Positions 46,798 to 57,407 of a DNA stretch of 64,000 nt are shown in pieces (position 1 is the first letter of the stretch; the number at the start of each line of letters is the position of its first letter). The notes under the pieces were generated by a model that worked only from the letters and a program-made list of their open reading frames with translations, searched no databases and had not been told where the DNA came from. This DNA comes from Gentiana macrophylla. Lineage: Eukaryota; Streptophyta; Magnoliopsida; Gentianales; Gentianaceae. The translations under genes were made by a program, and so were the position numbers. The stretch spans positions 116,245,845 to 116,309,844 of the forward strand of contig CM047805.1 in the NCBI GenBank assembly GCA_026214975.1. Reading direction: 5' to 3'.

Positions 46798-49700
46798 GGT
46801 TGTGTGTGTAAATGTCAATGCATCAACCTTTGTTGTGAAGATGTTGGAAGACTTGATTGTTATTTGCCTTGGTAAGAAGGTGCGCTATTTGATCATTGGA
46901 GGAGACATGATGAAGAAGAATGTCCCCTTTGTCAATCTTTTCTCTTATAAAGTGTCTATCCACCTCAATTCAAATTTGTTTAGTCTTGTCATGTTGAGTA
47001 GGATTTTCAACAATGCAAAGAAGCGAAATGTTGTCACCACAATGATTATATAGGTGTAGGAATAGAAACCCAATTTCAGACCATTAGTTTCCTAATCCAA
47101 AGGCCTTCACAGATACACAGAGCAAGAGCTCTCAACTCGACTCTGCCTTTACTTACAGAAACCACATTATGTTCTTGCTCATCCAAGTGTGACCAAGTTT
47201 CCCCAAATGTAGGTGCGATAACTAGAGATAATTTCCTATCTGTGATATCACCAGCATGTCGACATCGGTGTAGATTTTGACCTCTCTTGAGCTATTCTTC
47301 TTGAACATCGGACCTTGCCGAGATTTTCTTTAGGAATGCGAAGAGAGTATACCACGACTGCATGTGTTTCTCGGTTAGTCTATGCATGAATTGGTGACCA
47401 TTCCCACGACAAAACTTATATCCGGCCTTTGGGATGAGTAACTAATCTTTGATACCTCCCTTGTCCACAAGGGGCTATCCTTTCCTTGCCAAGTTTGAGA
47501 CACAGCTCAGCGAGGGGTGTTAAGCGAGTTTGCACCACTAACATCCTGTTTCTTTTAGAAGATCAAGGGTATATTTCCTTTGGGACATGGAGATCCCGTC
47601 TTTATTTACGCATTCGAGAAAAATATTTGAGGTACTGGGTCTTTTATTTCAAACTCATTTCCCGGAAGAAGCCTTCATTTTTACGATCTCAGGAAGATCA
47701 TTTCGAAAGTATGATATCATCTACATAGACAACTAGGATGGTGATTCCCCCAGGTCTAGTAGATTTGGTAAAAAGTGTGGTTAGAGTGGCATTGATGGAA
47801 GCCATGGTGATCATAAACTTAGTAAACCTCCCAAACCAAGCCACTAGGAGATTGCTTTAGTCCGTAGAGGACTTTTTAGCATACAAACATCTCTCTTTCT
47901 TCCGAGTTTTCAAAACCGGGAGGTAAGTACATGAAAACTTCTTATTTAAGATCACCCGTTCAAGAAAGCATTCTTGATGTCTAGTTGATATAGTTGCCGG
48001 TCCATGTTCACAACAATGCTCATTAGGACTCTTATAGTGTTTAACTTAGCCACAAGGGCAAAGGTTTCATATTAGTCAATCCCGTAGGATTGAGTGAAGC
48101 CTTTGCAACAAGCTTTGGCCTTGTATCTGATTAAGAGATCCATCGACATTGCATTTAATGGTGAAGATCCACTTACACCCAGCTTGGTTTTTTCGGTGGG
48201 GAGTTTGGTAATTTCACGTATGCCATTTTATTGAGGCATCCATTTCCTCTTTTATGGCTTTCCTCCATTCGAGGGCAACTTGTAGCATCATGCACATTTT
48301 TGGGATTTGGGCGGTATCCAAATCTCACTGTAAATGCATGGTACTTAGGTGTCAAGTGATCATAAGACACAAAGTTGTAGATGGGGTGTGAAGTTCGACT
48401 TCTTACCCCTTTCTTTTGCAATAGAGTCCTTATTTATAGGATTATTAATTTCATGACCTTACGAGGAGTCGAGTCATGATCATCATCTTAAGTAGAAGAA
48501 TTCTCTTGTTGTTGAAATTGATCCTTGAGAAGATTGATCATCTTACGAAGTGTCGGAAATCTTTGTTAGAAATAGGGTATCTTCTTGAGGGTGTTGAGAG
48601 GTAGCTTCCTCTTTCTGGAGTAAACAATGATGTTATTCTTTGGGAACATTCCTTGGTTCATCATTGTTAGCATCTCTTGTTTTTGATGTTTTCACAAGGA
48701 GGTTCGATATTTTACGAGTCATTACGGCCACTCTCGTGGTGAATTTGAGTGTGATCGGTGACCTCGAGGTTCATAAACTTGAGTTTCCTCGGATATAGGA
48801 CCCTCGATATTCCATGTAGCATTATATTCTTGAAAGTTCTCCCCACGAGGTTTAATCTTATAGAAGGGTTGTTCTTACATGAAAGTAACATCTTTAGAAT
48901 TGTAGAACTTTCTTGTAGAGGCGATAGCATTTGTACCCATGTTAGAAGGGTGAGTAACCAACAAAGATGCATTTTATAGATTTAGGATCTAGTTTTCCTC
49001 TATTTGTGTATGTATATGTACAAAACTTGTACAACCAAACACTTTGAGGTAAAGAGTTCAAGAGGTGTGAATGAGGATCTTGTTTCGATTAACACCTCAA
49101 TAGGTGTTCTAAACTTCAAAACTCTTGAGGCATTCTATTTATGAGATAGGTGGTAGTTAAGGCGCCTCCCCCATCTGAACTTAGGCACTTTCATGGTGGA
49201 CATGATGCTTCTTGCCACTTCAAAAGGTGCTATTCTTCCTTTCGACAACCCGTTTTGTTGGGGGTATCCACAAATCTTGATGTGAGCAATTCCGCACCGG
49301 TGAAGAAAGATTTGAGACTTTTCTCAAAATATTCTACTGCCATTATCGATTTTAACACCTGATTTGATTATCAAATTGGTGTTTTATCATAGCAAAGAAA
49401 TTTTTGAAGATAGTTCCAGATTCGACTTCTCTTTTAAGAGAAGCAACCAAGTTATTCTGCTTTGTGATCATCAATGGCCCGACAAACCATCTTTTGTCGG
49501 TGATGGTTTTGTTTTTGAAGGGCCCTATATGTCACTGTGAATAAGAGTAAAAGGTCTAGATGGTTGATATTGGTTGATAACCGATCTTAGAAAACACAGA
49601 TCTAGTATGTTTAGCAAGATGACAAATTTCACAGTGAAAGGAATCAATATATTTTCCATTAAATAAAGTAGGGTACAATTTCTTCAAATACACAAAACTT

Positions 49701-51164
49701 GGATGTCCTAGTCTAGAATGAAGAAACATAATATTATTACTGACTAGGAGTAGAAACAATGCTATTAAAGCCTTTATAAGAGACAACAACGCAGGATAGG
49801 TCTTGAGAATGAAAAGTCGGACACAACTTGACACTTGCCATTCATTTCCTTGAATTCAAATCCACGAAATTTGCAGACCATTAGTACAAAAAATCACATT
49901 ACAATGGGTGTCCTTAATGAATCTACTATGGATAAAGGTTACCTTTGCGGGTTAGGAACAAAAGAACACCACCATTTAAGGTGATGTTTTTATCAATATA
50001 AACAACTGCGAATCCCGGTAACTTGGGATACAAAACCATCGACTATCTTGACATTATGAGGAACTTTACATCTGGAAATAGAGGTAAATACTTTAGGATT
50101 TCCAGTCATATGATTGGAAGCCCCAGAGTCAACAATCCATAAACCTTTAAGACAAAATTACTAGGGTAAGAAGAGGCACCTGAGACACATGTTCCATGGA
50201 AGAAGCGAGTGCATTGCCCTTTATTTTGTGAAGACAAAAGCCTCTTGAGCTTGATTTGCTCATTCTTGAAGCGGACATCAGATTTTTGTTCCTCACGGTT
50301 GCACATTTCCTATGCTTTCTGCTCATGATTACCTTAGAAGATTTCGATTAGGAGGTCCCAATCCTTGGTATGACCAGTTCTTTTGCAGTGGTCACACCAA
50401 GGTCCGTTGCCTTTTGGTTTCTGTGGTTGTGATAGAGTGTTTATAGTGAACATGGCATTTGTTTCAAGATGAGTAGTGTGAAGTGCAGTACCCATCATTA
50501 ATATCTTCTGCTTTCCTCGTGCACGATTTCAACAAAAGCAGTTTTGATGGATGGTAGGGGTTTCATCGAGGATTCTTCCCACAACATCATCAAGATTGGG
50601 ATTCGACCCATGAGAAATTTGAAAACCCTCCTTTGGTCTTTCATGTCTATATAAATCTTAGCATCTTGACAGTACCAAGATATCATTTCAAGGCAGTCAA
50701 GTTGTTGCCAAGATTTTGTGAGTTGTAATGTCAGTAACACAGAGATCTCTTTGTTTGAGATCTTGTAATTTTACCTCGACCCATAAATTTGAAGTATTAT
50801 CTTGTTTGGAGTAGAGTTCGTGATTCTTGACCATATTTCTTCAACGATATCATACAAGATAAAGTTTTTGTAGTATCATGGTCATAGACCACTGAGAGAG
50901 TGAGACATTACCAAAATTGTTTTCAACCCTCCATTTTTTATAGGATGGTTGATCGGCCTTAGGAGCCTTACTTTCTCCAGTAAGATACTCCTCTTTGTCT
51001 TTGCCGATGATGTACAACTTGATAGATCTTGACCATTGAAGGAAGTTCTCACTACCTTTGAGTTTGTGAGAAGAGATAGATAGCATTGAGGATTCAGTGT
51101 TCCAGGAGAAGTTCATAGAACTTTCCTCCCTTGATTTAACATTTGAAGATTGCTCTTTTGCCAT
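46798..51164 (-). pseudogene. Copia gag-pol of the intronic element, frameshifted
   Basis: Domains on the minus strand, 5' to 3': gag from ATG 51164 (MAKEQSSNVKSREESSMNFS, then an 'L-x-G-S-E-N-F-L-Q-W-S' motif of copia gag). A zinc knuckle CDHCKRTGHTKDW (50358-50399) lacks the last Cys. Protease has DSGASNHM (50107-50130), an intact catalytic motif. The pre-integrase HHCC region includes LHSRLGHPSF and CEICHLAKHTR (about 49740-49600). The integrase core (49550-48700) is badly degraded. RT includes AKGFTQSYGIDYYETFA and QLYQLDIKNAFLNG (about 48100-47950) and YVDD (47716-47727). RNase H has ELRALALCICEGLW (about 47140-47098). Many frame shifts exist, so no functional polyprotein is encoded. Confidence 0.8.
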
Positions 51165-51197
51165 TTTTGAGATTATTTGAAAAATTAAAAAATTGTA

Positions 51198-51210
51198 GGC
51201 TCCGATACCA
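51198..51210 (-). other. Primer-binding site of the intronic copia element
   Basis: The minus strand reads TGGTATCGGAGCC directly after the 5' LTR. It differs at one position from TGGTATCAGAGCC, the complement of the initiator tRNA-Met 3' end. Confidence 0.85.
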
Positions 51211-51487
51211 TGTGGAAATAAGCAAGAAGGGAGAGAAAAAGATAAACTCTTATTTAAGAATCTTATCGAGTTATATAATGATCCTTAGATTAAATAGAAA
51301 GGACCCAAACGGCTAGAAAAAGCCATGATGTAGACAGGTAACGACTAGTAACAGTAGAAACTGGGCCATAATGGTCCAGACAGAAGAAAAAACTAATTAA
51401 AGCTAAATAAAGGCATTAGGATTAAACTGACAGACATTTAATCACTAATTAATTATAAGAGACATAAAACAACAACATATTTCAACA
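51211..51487 (-). repeat. 5' LTR of the intronic copia element
   Basis: It matches 46510-46787 along its whole length. The primer-binding site adjoins its inner end and the GTAAG duplication its outer end. Confidence 0.9.
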
Positions 51488-51492
51488 GTAAG

Positions 51493-51996
51493 ACTTGAAC
51501 AGGCTTGCATGGGTTTAGTGAGAAGAGTCAAAGGGAGGTATAGAGGAGGAAGAAGATGGTGGAGGCGTCATTGAGAAAGGACATGGCGTCATGAAGGAGT
51601 GGTGGTGATGATGGAGGAAGAGGATGGTGAAGTTTTGAGCAAGAGCATGGTAGCATCAAGGAGTGGTGGTGGTGATGATGGGGGAGGAAGAATTATTTTT
51701 GTCTCAGTCAATATCTAAGAACATGAAGAAATTATTACAAATATGCAAATACGAAATAGCAGGAAACACCTTAGCAGTAAGAACGTTTTTATGGCTTTTG
51801 AAAACAATTTCACACCAATCAATACTTGATTTTTCAGAATGTTAACTTTTGCTAAGTTTTCCAAGAAGCATTTCAAACACTAATTCAAATTCCATCCTTG
51901 AAGACTTAATTCTCTAACAAATAGCAATAGCAATCGCAATGCCGAAACTCTTCCCTTTATACTGAGTTCAAAATCATCCTGAATATTTGTGTCAAC
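51493..51996 (-). other. Intron of the UBP-like gene, 5' part, with a GGTGGTGATGATGG direct repeat
   Basis: No exon is recognisable. A purine-rich patch at about 51540-51690 holds two imperfect copies of a unit of about 70 bp containing GGAGTGGTGGTGATGATGG (about 51596 and 51660). The plus-strand open frame at 51663 is a by-product of this repeat. Confidence 0.4.
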
Positions 51997-52985
51997 CGTT
52001 GTCTCAATTTGAAAAGCATATTCATCAGCTCTATTGATACAGTTTGCAAGATTGTTTTCATGTCATCGTGACAAACCTCTTCTAACGCCACAATCCTAAA
52101 CATTCCCCTCCCGTTAAAATAAAGGACCAAAAAATCAAGACATTTAGAAGAAACAACTTTACATTCATGCAACAAGGACTGATGGGAATTAGATGCAATA
52201 CAATGGGGACAATATTGAAGATGATAAGAAAAGAGCAAGGTAATTTCAACTAAACCTGCTGCTTTGAATGTGGATAGTCATAAGCAACTTCATCAACGGT
52301 CTTCAAATGTTCTTGCTTAGGGTGATCAGGAAGAACTTTGTAGTACAAGACATTACAAATCTATCATAACAAAGTGTTTTCATTCATGATTCAGCATAAT
52401 TAAATATCACTACAAGCCAAAAAGTGACCAAAATTAAGAAGTGTAAATATAGGTACCTTCGTTGATGTCCAAAGTAAATCAAAAGGCAATTAGTGGATTG
52501 GGGGCTTATGAGTATACCAGAAGGTTTGTTTAAGAAACAATCATGTTGGGCGAGCCTGATTCTGGTGTGGTCCACGTGCAGTTTATTAGAAACTCTACCC
52601 ACTACAGCAGTATACGGATCGCGATATCCGCTACATTTTTATTTAAAAAAATTAGCTTACTATTACAAGCAATTGTTAAAGTTTCCCAGAAAATGCAAAT
52701 AATAAGACATGCACTTACAGCTCTAGGATAAACACTTTATCTCTGTTATGCAGATTTTCTCTCCTTTTTTTCGACGGGTCTTGGGTAGATTTAAAACTGA
52801 ACCACCTGCAACAAAATAAGTAGGCAAAGCCAAACAGAAGGAAAAAATAGATGAGAAAATAACCAAAACATATAACTAATTGTTGAACCGTCTTGGTTAA
52901 TCATTGCAAGCAAAAGAGACCCCAAAAAAAATGCAAAAGCGAAACTATGCCAATCAACGACATAGTCTGATAGTCAAGACAAGGC

Positions 52986-53210
52986 TGATAAAATAACAGA
53001 TAAAGATAAAATAATTGAAGAGGACAAGGAACCGATTTGGATACACCTTGATGAATCCTTTTGTATTTTGAATTAGATAAAGATAGCAGGAGTTTGAACT
53101 TCTTAGGGCACCATCCCTCTTACGCTTTCAATTGTATAAGTAGGGCAAAGTGTGTTTCAATAAACAACAAGAGTTCTGTTCAATCTTTTGCTATTTTGAA
53201 AACTTCTTTA
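52986..53210 (+). repeat. Probable 5' LTR of the outer copia element
   Basis: The right end is fixed by the primer-binding site at 53211. The left end (TGATAAAATAACAG) is a guess. A TATA-like TGTATAAGTAGGG lies at about 53133-53145. The matching 3' LTR is outside the window. The element lies upstream (5') of the visible UBP exons. Confidence 0.5.
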
Positions 53211-53223
53211 TGGTATTAGAGCT
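53211..53223 (+). other. Primer-binding site of the outer copia element
   Basis: TGGTATTAGAGCT differs at two positions from the standard initiator tRNA-Met site, as is common in plant copia elements. Confidence 0.7.
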
Positions 53224-53278
53224 ATACAGAACTCTACCCTAAAATCCTCGTCACAAACTTGAGTGTGTCTCACCTTCG

Positions 53279-54182
53279 ATGTCTACTACAATGACAAAAG
53301 AATCTGAGCTCACCATTAAACAATTTCATCAGTGCTCAAGTCTTGTCTCGATCAAGCTGAGTTTCTGAATTACCTGTTATGGAGATCACAAGTGATCCCT
53401 TGATTCAAGCCTGGGCATTTATCATCACGTAACCACAGATGATAAACCTGAAAAAACGATCTAGAATGATAACGAAGAAGAAATTGACAACTCTGCACAT
53501 CGAATCTGGAGTGTCAATGATGGACTCCTCACTTCATGGCTCCTTGGCACAATGAAATAGAATCATCAGCTTAGTCCATGAAGAAGAGGCTATACAGCAT
53601 TCCAAGTCTGGTCGTCTTTGGACAGACAACTACTTCCTCATACATTTGAAAAGGAAGGGAACCTGAAAAACATGCTGATGGGAATAAAGAAAGGATCCAG
53701 ATGAGTTGAAGAGTACCTGAGGGATTTAAATCCATCTGTGACAACTTGGCTGCCATAAAGCCAGTGGCAGAAATGGACAAGGTGTTTCAGTTTGCACATG
53801 GGTGCCATCAAGGTGTTTCAGTGAATACATGAGTTTCAGAACAACCATGTTGACAAAACCACCATATCCCACGTTTAACCAAATTGTCATGGCCTTACAA
53901 GGGTATGAACAAACAATGACCACACAAAAGGCAACTCAGACAGAAGCAGTAGATCATACACAGGCCTTTTCACTCAGAGAGAATGTGGGAGAGGTAGAAG
54001 AGGTGACCAGGCGCAATGGTTTAAATTCTAGAAGCGGAGAGGATTCACATATCTTTGGATCACACAACTCAAATTGATTAGCCCCTGCTCAACATAGGCC
54101 AAATTCAAGCAGTGCAGGCAGGTACAACCAATCTTCCACCTTGAACGATGAACCTATCTGCCGGATATGTGGGAAGGCAAAT
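53279..54182 (+). pseudogene. Outer copia gag, cut inside its zinc knuckle
   Basis: ATG at 53279 gives MSTTMTKESELTIKQFHQCS. The reading continues through copia gag landmarks: LGIYHHVTTDDKPEKTI (about 53400-53455), NDGLLTSWLLGTMK (about 53517-53560), then a V-W-S-S-L-D-R-Q-L-L-P-H-T-F-E-K-E segment. A KPPYPTFNQIVMALQGYEQ segment (53860-53920) is followed by a glycine/arginine-rich tail. Several stops and frame shifts are present. The zinc knuckle begins CRICGKAN at about 54160-54182 and is cut there by another copia element. The missing half (histidine and last ligand position) resumes at 59219 with HSAIN. The role would be capsid and RNA packaging. This copy is inactive. Confidence 0.75.
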
Positions 54183-54456
54183 TGTTGAGAAAAGAGGCGA
54201 TTTGGTCTTTTTCTTTGTTTAAAATGAGTGCAATAGGGTTTGTTAGGACTAGTAGCCGTTGTTTCCTTTATTAGAATATTACATGTCTTGATTTTATATT
54301 ATTGTGATTATAACAGTAATCTTAATTGATTCCTAAAATCAAGAATTCAATTCGAGAGAAGGCTCTGAGTCTCTACCTATTTAAATCAAGTCTCTATCAT
54401 TGTAAAATACTTTTCTAAGAAATAATAAAATAATTTCCTTCCTTACTTTCATAACA
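54183..54456 (+). repeat. 5' LTR of the inner copia element
   Basis: It is 274 bp long and nearly identical to 58944-59218. It is followed directly by TGGTAGCGAGCC, the altered primer-binding site. Confidence 0.9.
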
Positions 54457-54468
54457 TGGTAGCGAGCC
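54457..54468 (+). other. Primer-binding site of the inner copia element, altered
   Basis: TGGTAGCGAGCC stands where TGGTATCAGAGCC is expected, so TCAG reads as GCG. This is a clear example of the anomaly described in the findings. Confidence 0.7.
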
Positions 54469-56834
54469 TAGGTTCAATCAAGAATCCTAGATCAAAATGT
54501 ATCTCGAGCATGAATGACCAGTAGGCGAGTTCCGGCTCTTCAAATCGATCATCTGGAGTCACAACTCCGGGAGGAGTAGGAGATGATGGAAATTCCACCA
54601 ATATCTCACTACGATTCTTGTATCTCGAAGGTTAAATGAAGCATCGACTTTAGTTGCAACCACGATAAATGACGGAAAAGCGGGGAAGCAAAAGATGTGG
54701 TGTGATCATTGTAAAAAACAAGGTCACACAAGGGAAATCTGTTGGGAATACATGGAAAACCCCAGCTGGAAACCAGGGAATCGGTACAATGGTGGAAGAG
54801 ACAACGGCGAGGGCCGTCGGGTGTCATCGAACCAAGTGAAAGGTCTGCTGGGCGGTTTGTCTCTCACAAAGGAGCAATTAGACCATCTAAGCCAACTCTG
54901 GCCAATCACAACAAACCTCAATACAACCTCACTTGGATCTGGTAATGTCTTTGCCACTTTCCATTCATAAATCTCACCCACGATACACCTTTGGATCATT
55001 GATTCGGTGCAGCGAGATCACATGACACATGCCTCACGAAAAATTTGACTCTATTTTTCCATGTGGGAAATCAAAGGGTTAAGATAGCGAGATGGATCTA
55101 TGTTGTCATTGCGAGCGAGGATCATTACTATCTCACCAAATTTAACCTACATAATGTGCTTCGTATCCACTAAATTATCTGCTGTCGATTTACATTAATA
55201 AATTGGTCTCGAGACCAATTGTAGAGTGATGTTTTACGCCATTGGTTGTAAGTTGCATGATGTGACTTTGGGGAAGGAGATTGGCGATGCTAAAGTCGAG
55301 AATGGTCTCTACATTTTGGAGGAAAAAGATCAATGCCAGGAATAAGGAAGAACTAAGGAGTGCTTGTTACCACTCATCCATTGTGTCCAATAATGAAATC
55401 ATGATGTGGCATGCTAGATTAGGACACCACGGCTTTAGTTATATGAAAAAAGCTGTTTCTAACCTTTTTTTAAATAAAGGATTTACGAATTTCATTGTCA
55501 AATCATGAATTATCTAAGCATAAAAGGAGTGTCTATGTTTCTCAACCATACAAACCAACCAAACCCATCACACTCATTACAGTGATGTTTGGGGTCCGTC
55601 AAGCGATCCATTGTGAATGGTAAGAGGTGGTTTGTGTCTTTTATTGATGATCATACTCGTGTATCACAGGTTTTATTTGTTAAAAGAAAAATCGAGGTTG
55701 AGCAGGCTTTTAAAATCTTTTATAACATGGTTAACACTCAGTTCCACACTAAAATAGAGATCCTCGAGCAGACAATGGAGCAGTACTATAATAAAGTTTT
55801 AAAGAGTTTTTTTTTTTGAAAAAAATTATCCATCAAAGCTCGTGTGTCAATACACCACAACAAAATGGTGTATCGAAAGGAAAAATAGACACTTGCTTGA
55901 GGTGGTTAGATCCGCTTCTTGCTTTGAGGTGCCACTAAGTACCTTTGGGGAGAAGCTTTGCTCACGGCGATGTATCGATCAACAGACTCCCTCGAGGAGC
56001 ATTGGTTTTGAAAAGCCATTGGAAAAGCTGAAAAGAGCTTTCTGAAACTAGGCGATCCAAGAACTTCCTATAAAAAAATTTGCATTGCATTACTTTTGCT
56101 CACACATCTGATCGGGGGTAAACTTGACCCAAGGTCCACAAAATGTATGTTTGTAGGATATTCCTCTAACAAGAAGGGATATAGGGTCTTTGATTTCCAA
56201 AAACAAAGGTTATTGAAACAATGGATGTCACCTTTTTGAAAATAAAATGTATTGCAATCGACATCATCTTGAGGAGAGTATTTAATGAACCAAGAAGATA
56301 GTCTTGATTTTCAATACAACCAATTTAGGGTTGACTTACAGTATATCACATCACATCATGAAGAAGTAATGGATAGACACAATGATGAGAGGCGTGCAGG
56401 CGACTGGGGACAACTCAACCCCAGGACACCCGATCGAGGCAACAAAATTCCAAGGTCTCACTTACTTGGGAGGTATCCTAAGTCCAAAATGGGGAGATCT
56501 TGAAGTTCGATTGCTTTCAAGATCGAACAGAACTACCATTTGAGCAAATGGGCGGCGATGGCGAGAATACAACAACGACTCACGCACTCTACCACACAAA
56601 GAAAGCAGAAAAACTCCCAAAGCGGTTTACGAATCCATAATCCAACACACAGTACCAACTCAAATCCAGAGACAACTACTCTGCAAAACCAAAATGAAGA
56701 ACTCATGCTTGATGTTTCAATAGCCATCGAGAAAACCAACTAGGGAATGTACTAAACACCACAGGTACCTATCCAAAACTACAAACTACAAAAATCTCTC
56801 TCCACATAAAGCCTTTATCTACAGCATTTTAGAA
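54469..56834 (+). pseudogene. Inner copia gag, protease and integrase
   Basis: A short gag ends with an intact zinc knuckle WCDHCKKQGHTREICWE (54698-54748; C-x2-C-x4-H-x4-C). Protease is seen at about 54993-55030 as WIIDS followed by DHMTH. The glycine and alanine of D-S-G-A are lost to a frame change. Pre-integrase has MMWHARLGHHGFSYMKK (55399-55455). The integrase core has FVSFIDDHTRV (about 55630-55665) and the distal ERKNRHLLEVVRSA-type helix (about 55875-55915). The stretch from 56040 to 56530 corresponds to the integrase C-end and the linker before RT. The element is broken by at least eight frame changes. Confidence 0.65.
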
Positions 56835-57407
56835 CTAGGGGTGTACGAATGTGCGGATAATCCGAAAACCGTGCGAACCAGGAGTAGTTCGGTTCGGTTG
56901 ATTCGGTTAATAAGTCTTCTGGTTCGGTTTTGATTTTCAAAATGGAAAAACCGAAATTTTAGGTTCGATTCTGATTAGTCTTTGTAAATTATCGAACCGA
57001 ACCGAAAACCGAAAACCGAACCAAAAACCGACCGAAATCAAACCGTTTATATCGAACGAAACCGAACCAAAACCAAATAGGAAAATCCAAAGCTGTTTAT
57101 AACCATATAGTGAATCAAGCTGCTTTGTAATTGTATAATTTGGATGAAATTTGGTTATTTTGGTTTGGTTTTGATTAATCAACGGTTATTTTGGTTGATT
57201 CGGTTTCTTTACAAGCGGTTCGGTTTTAGGTTGATTTTCAATTAACGAAAATTTTGGTTAACGAACCGAACCGGTTATTCGGTTGGTCGGTTCGGTTTTC
57301 TTTTGCAAGCGGTTCGGTTTGGTTCGGATTTTCAATTAACCGAAAATTTTGGTTCGGTTTGATTCTGACCATTAACCGATCCGAGGCGAGACCGTGTACA
57401 CCTATTC
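56835..57407. mobile_element. GGTTCGG-rich insertion with short terminal inverted repeats
   Basis: Between copia linker and RT lies about 570 bp of CCGAACC-rich sequence in its first half and GGTTCGG-rich sequence in its second. It starts TAGGGGTGTACG and ends CGTGTACACCTA, which are near-perfect inverses. The two halves can fold on each other. It has no coding role. It looks like a MITE-like or foldback insertion. The GGTTCGG motif family is widespread in plants, but I cannot name the element. Confidence 0.55.

Larger units (their letters stand above)
46505..51492 (-). mobile_element. Complete Ty1/copia element, minus strand, in a UBP intron
   Basis: The element spans 46510-51487 and is flanked by perfect GTAAG duplications (46505-46509 and 51488-51492). 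The LTRs are 278 and 277 bp, run TGTGGAAATAAGC...TTTCAACA on the plus strand and differ at a modest number of sites. The primer-binding site and polypurine tract are in place. The internal order gag, protease, integrase, RT, RNase H is collinear with copia elements and of normal length (4.4 kb). The coding region is broken by frame shifts, so it is full-length but not intact. It has normal CTG/CAG content, unlike many neighbours. Confidence 0.9.
45044..52805 (-). pseudogene. UBP12/UBP13-like (USP7 family) C-terminal gene fragment, seven exons
   Basis: Minus-strand exons with AG/GT boundaries: 52719-52805 (VVQF..KVFILEL), 52457-52630 (DPYTAVVGRVSNKL, RIRLAQHDC), 52256-52360 (NVLYYKVLPDH), 51997-52178 (MFRIVALEEV, then NRADEYAFQIETT), 45473-45550 (VPEENKLDRGLHLVQVYHFTK), 45234-45344 (PFIVVVFRDDETLAEVKVRL) and 45044-45120 (WKFAL..PVYLEDTDVL). 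They match, in order, the ubiquitin-like ICP0-binding and C-terminal region of plant UBP12/13, which deubiquitinates regulators and histone H2B. Similarity is only moderate, so this is a divergent paralog. The MATH and catalytic domains are not in the window. Single-base shifts in exons 1, 4 and 7 could be errors or decay. A copia element sits in the 51997-45550 intron. Confidence 0.7.

Noticed and set aside
53279..54182. Host gene for a retrotransposon-derived capsid protein
   Set aside because: Stops, frame shifts, an adjoining primer-binding site and LTR-like sequence show an ordinary dead copia gag.
56937..57182. Phe/Gly-rich minus-strand frame resembling an FG repeat protein
   Set aside because: It is a translation of the GGTTCGG-rich foldback insertion.
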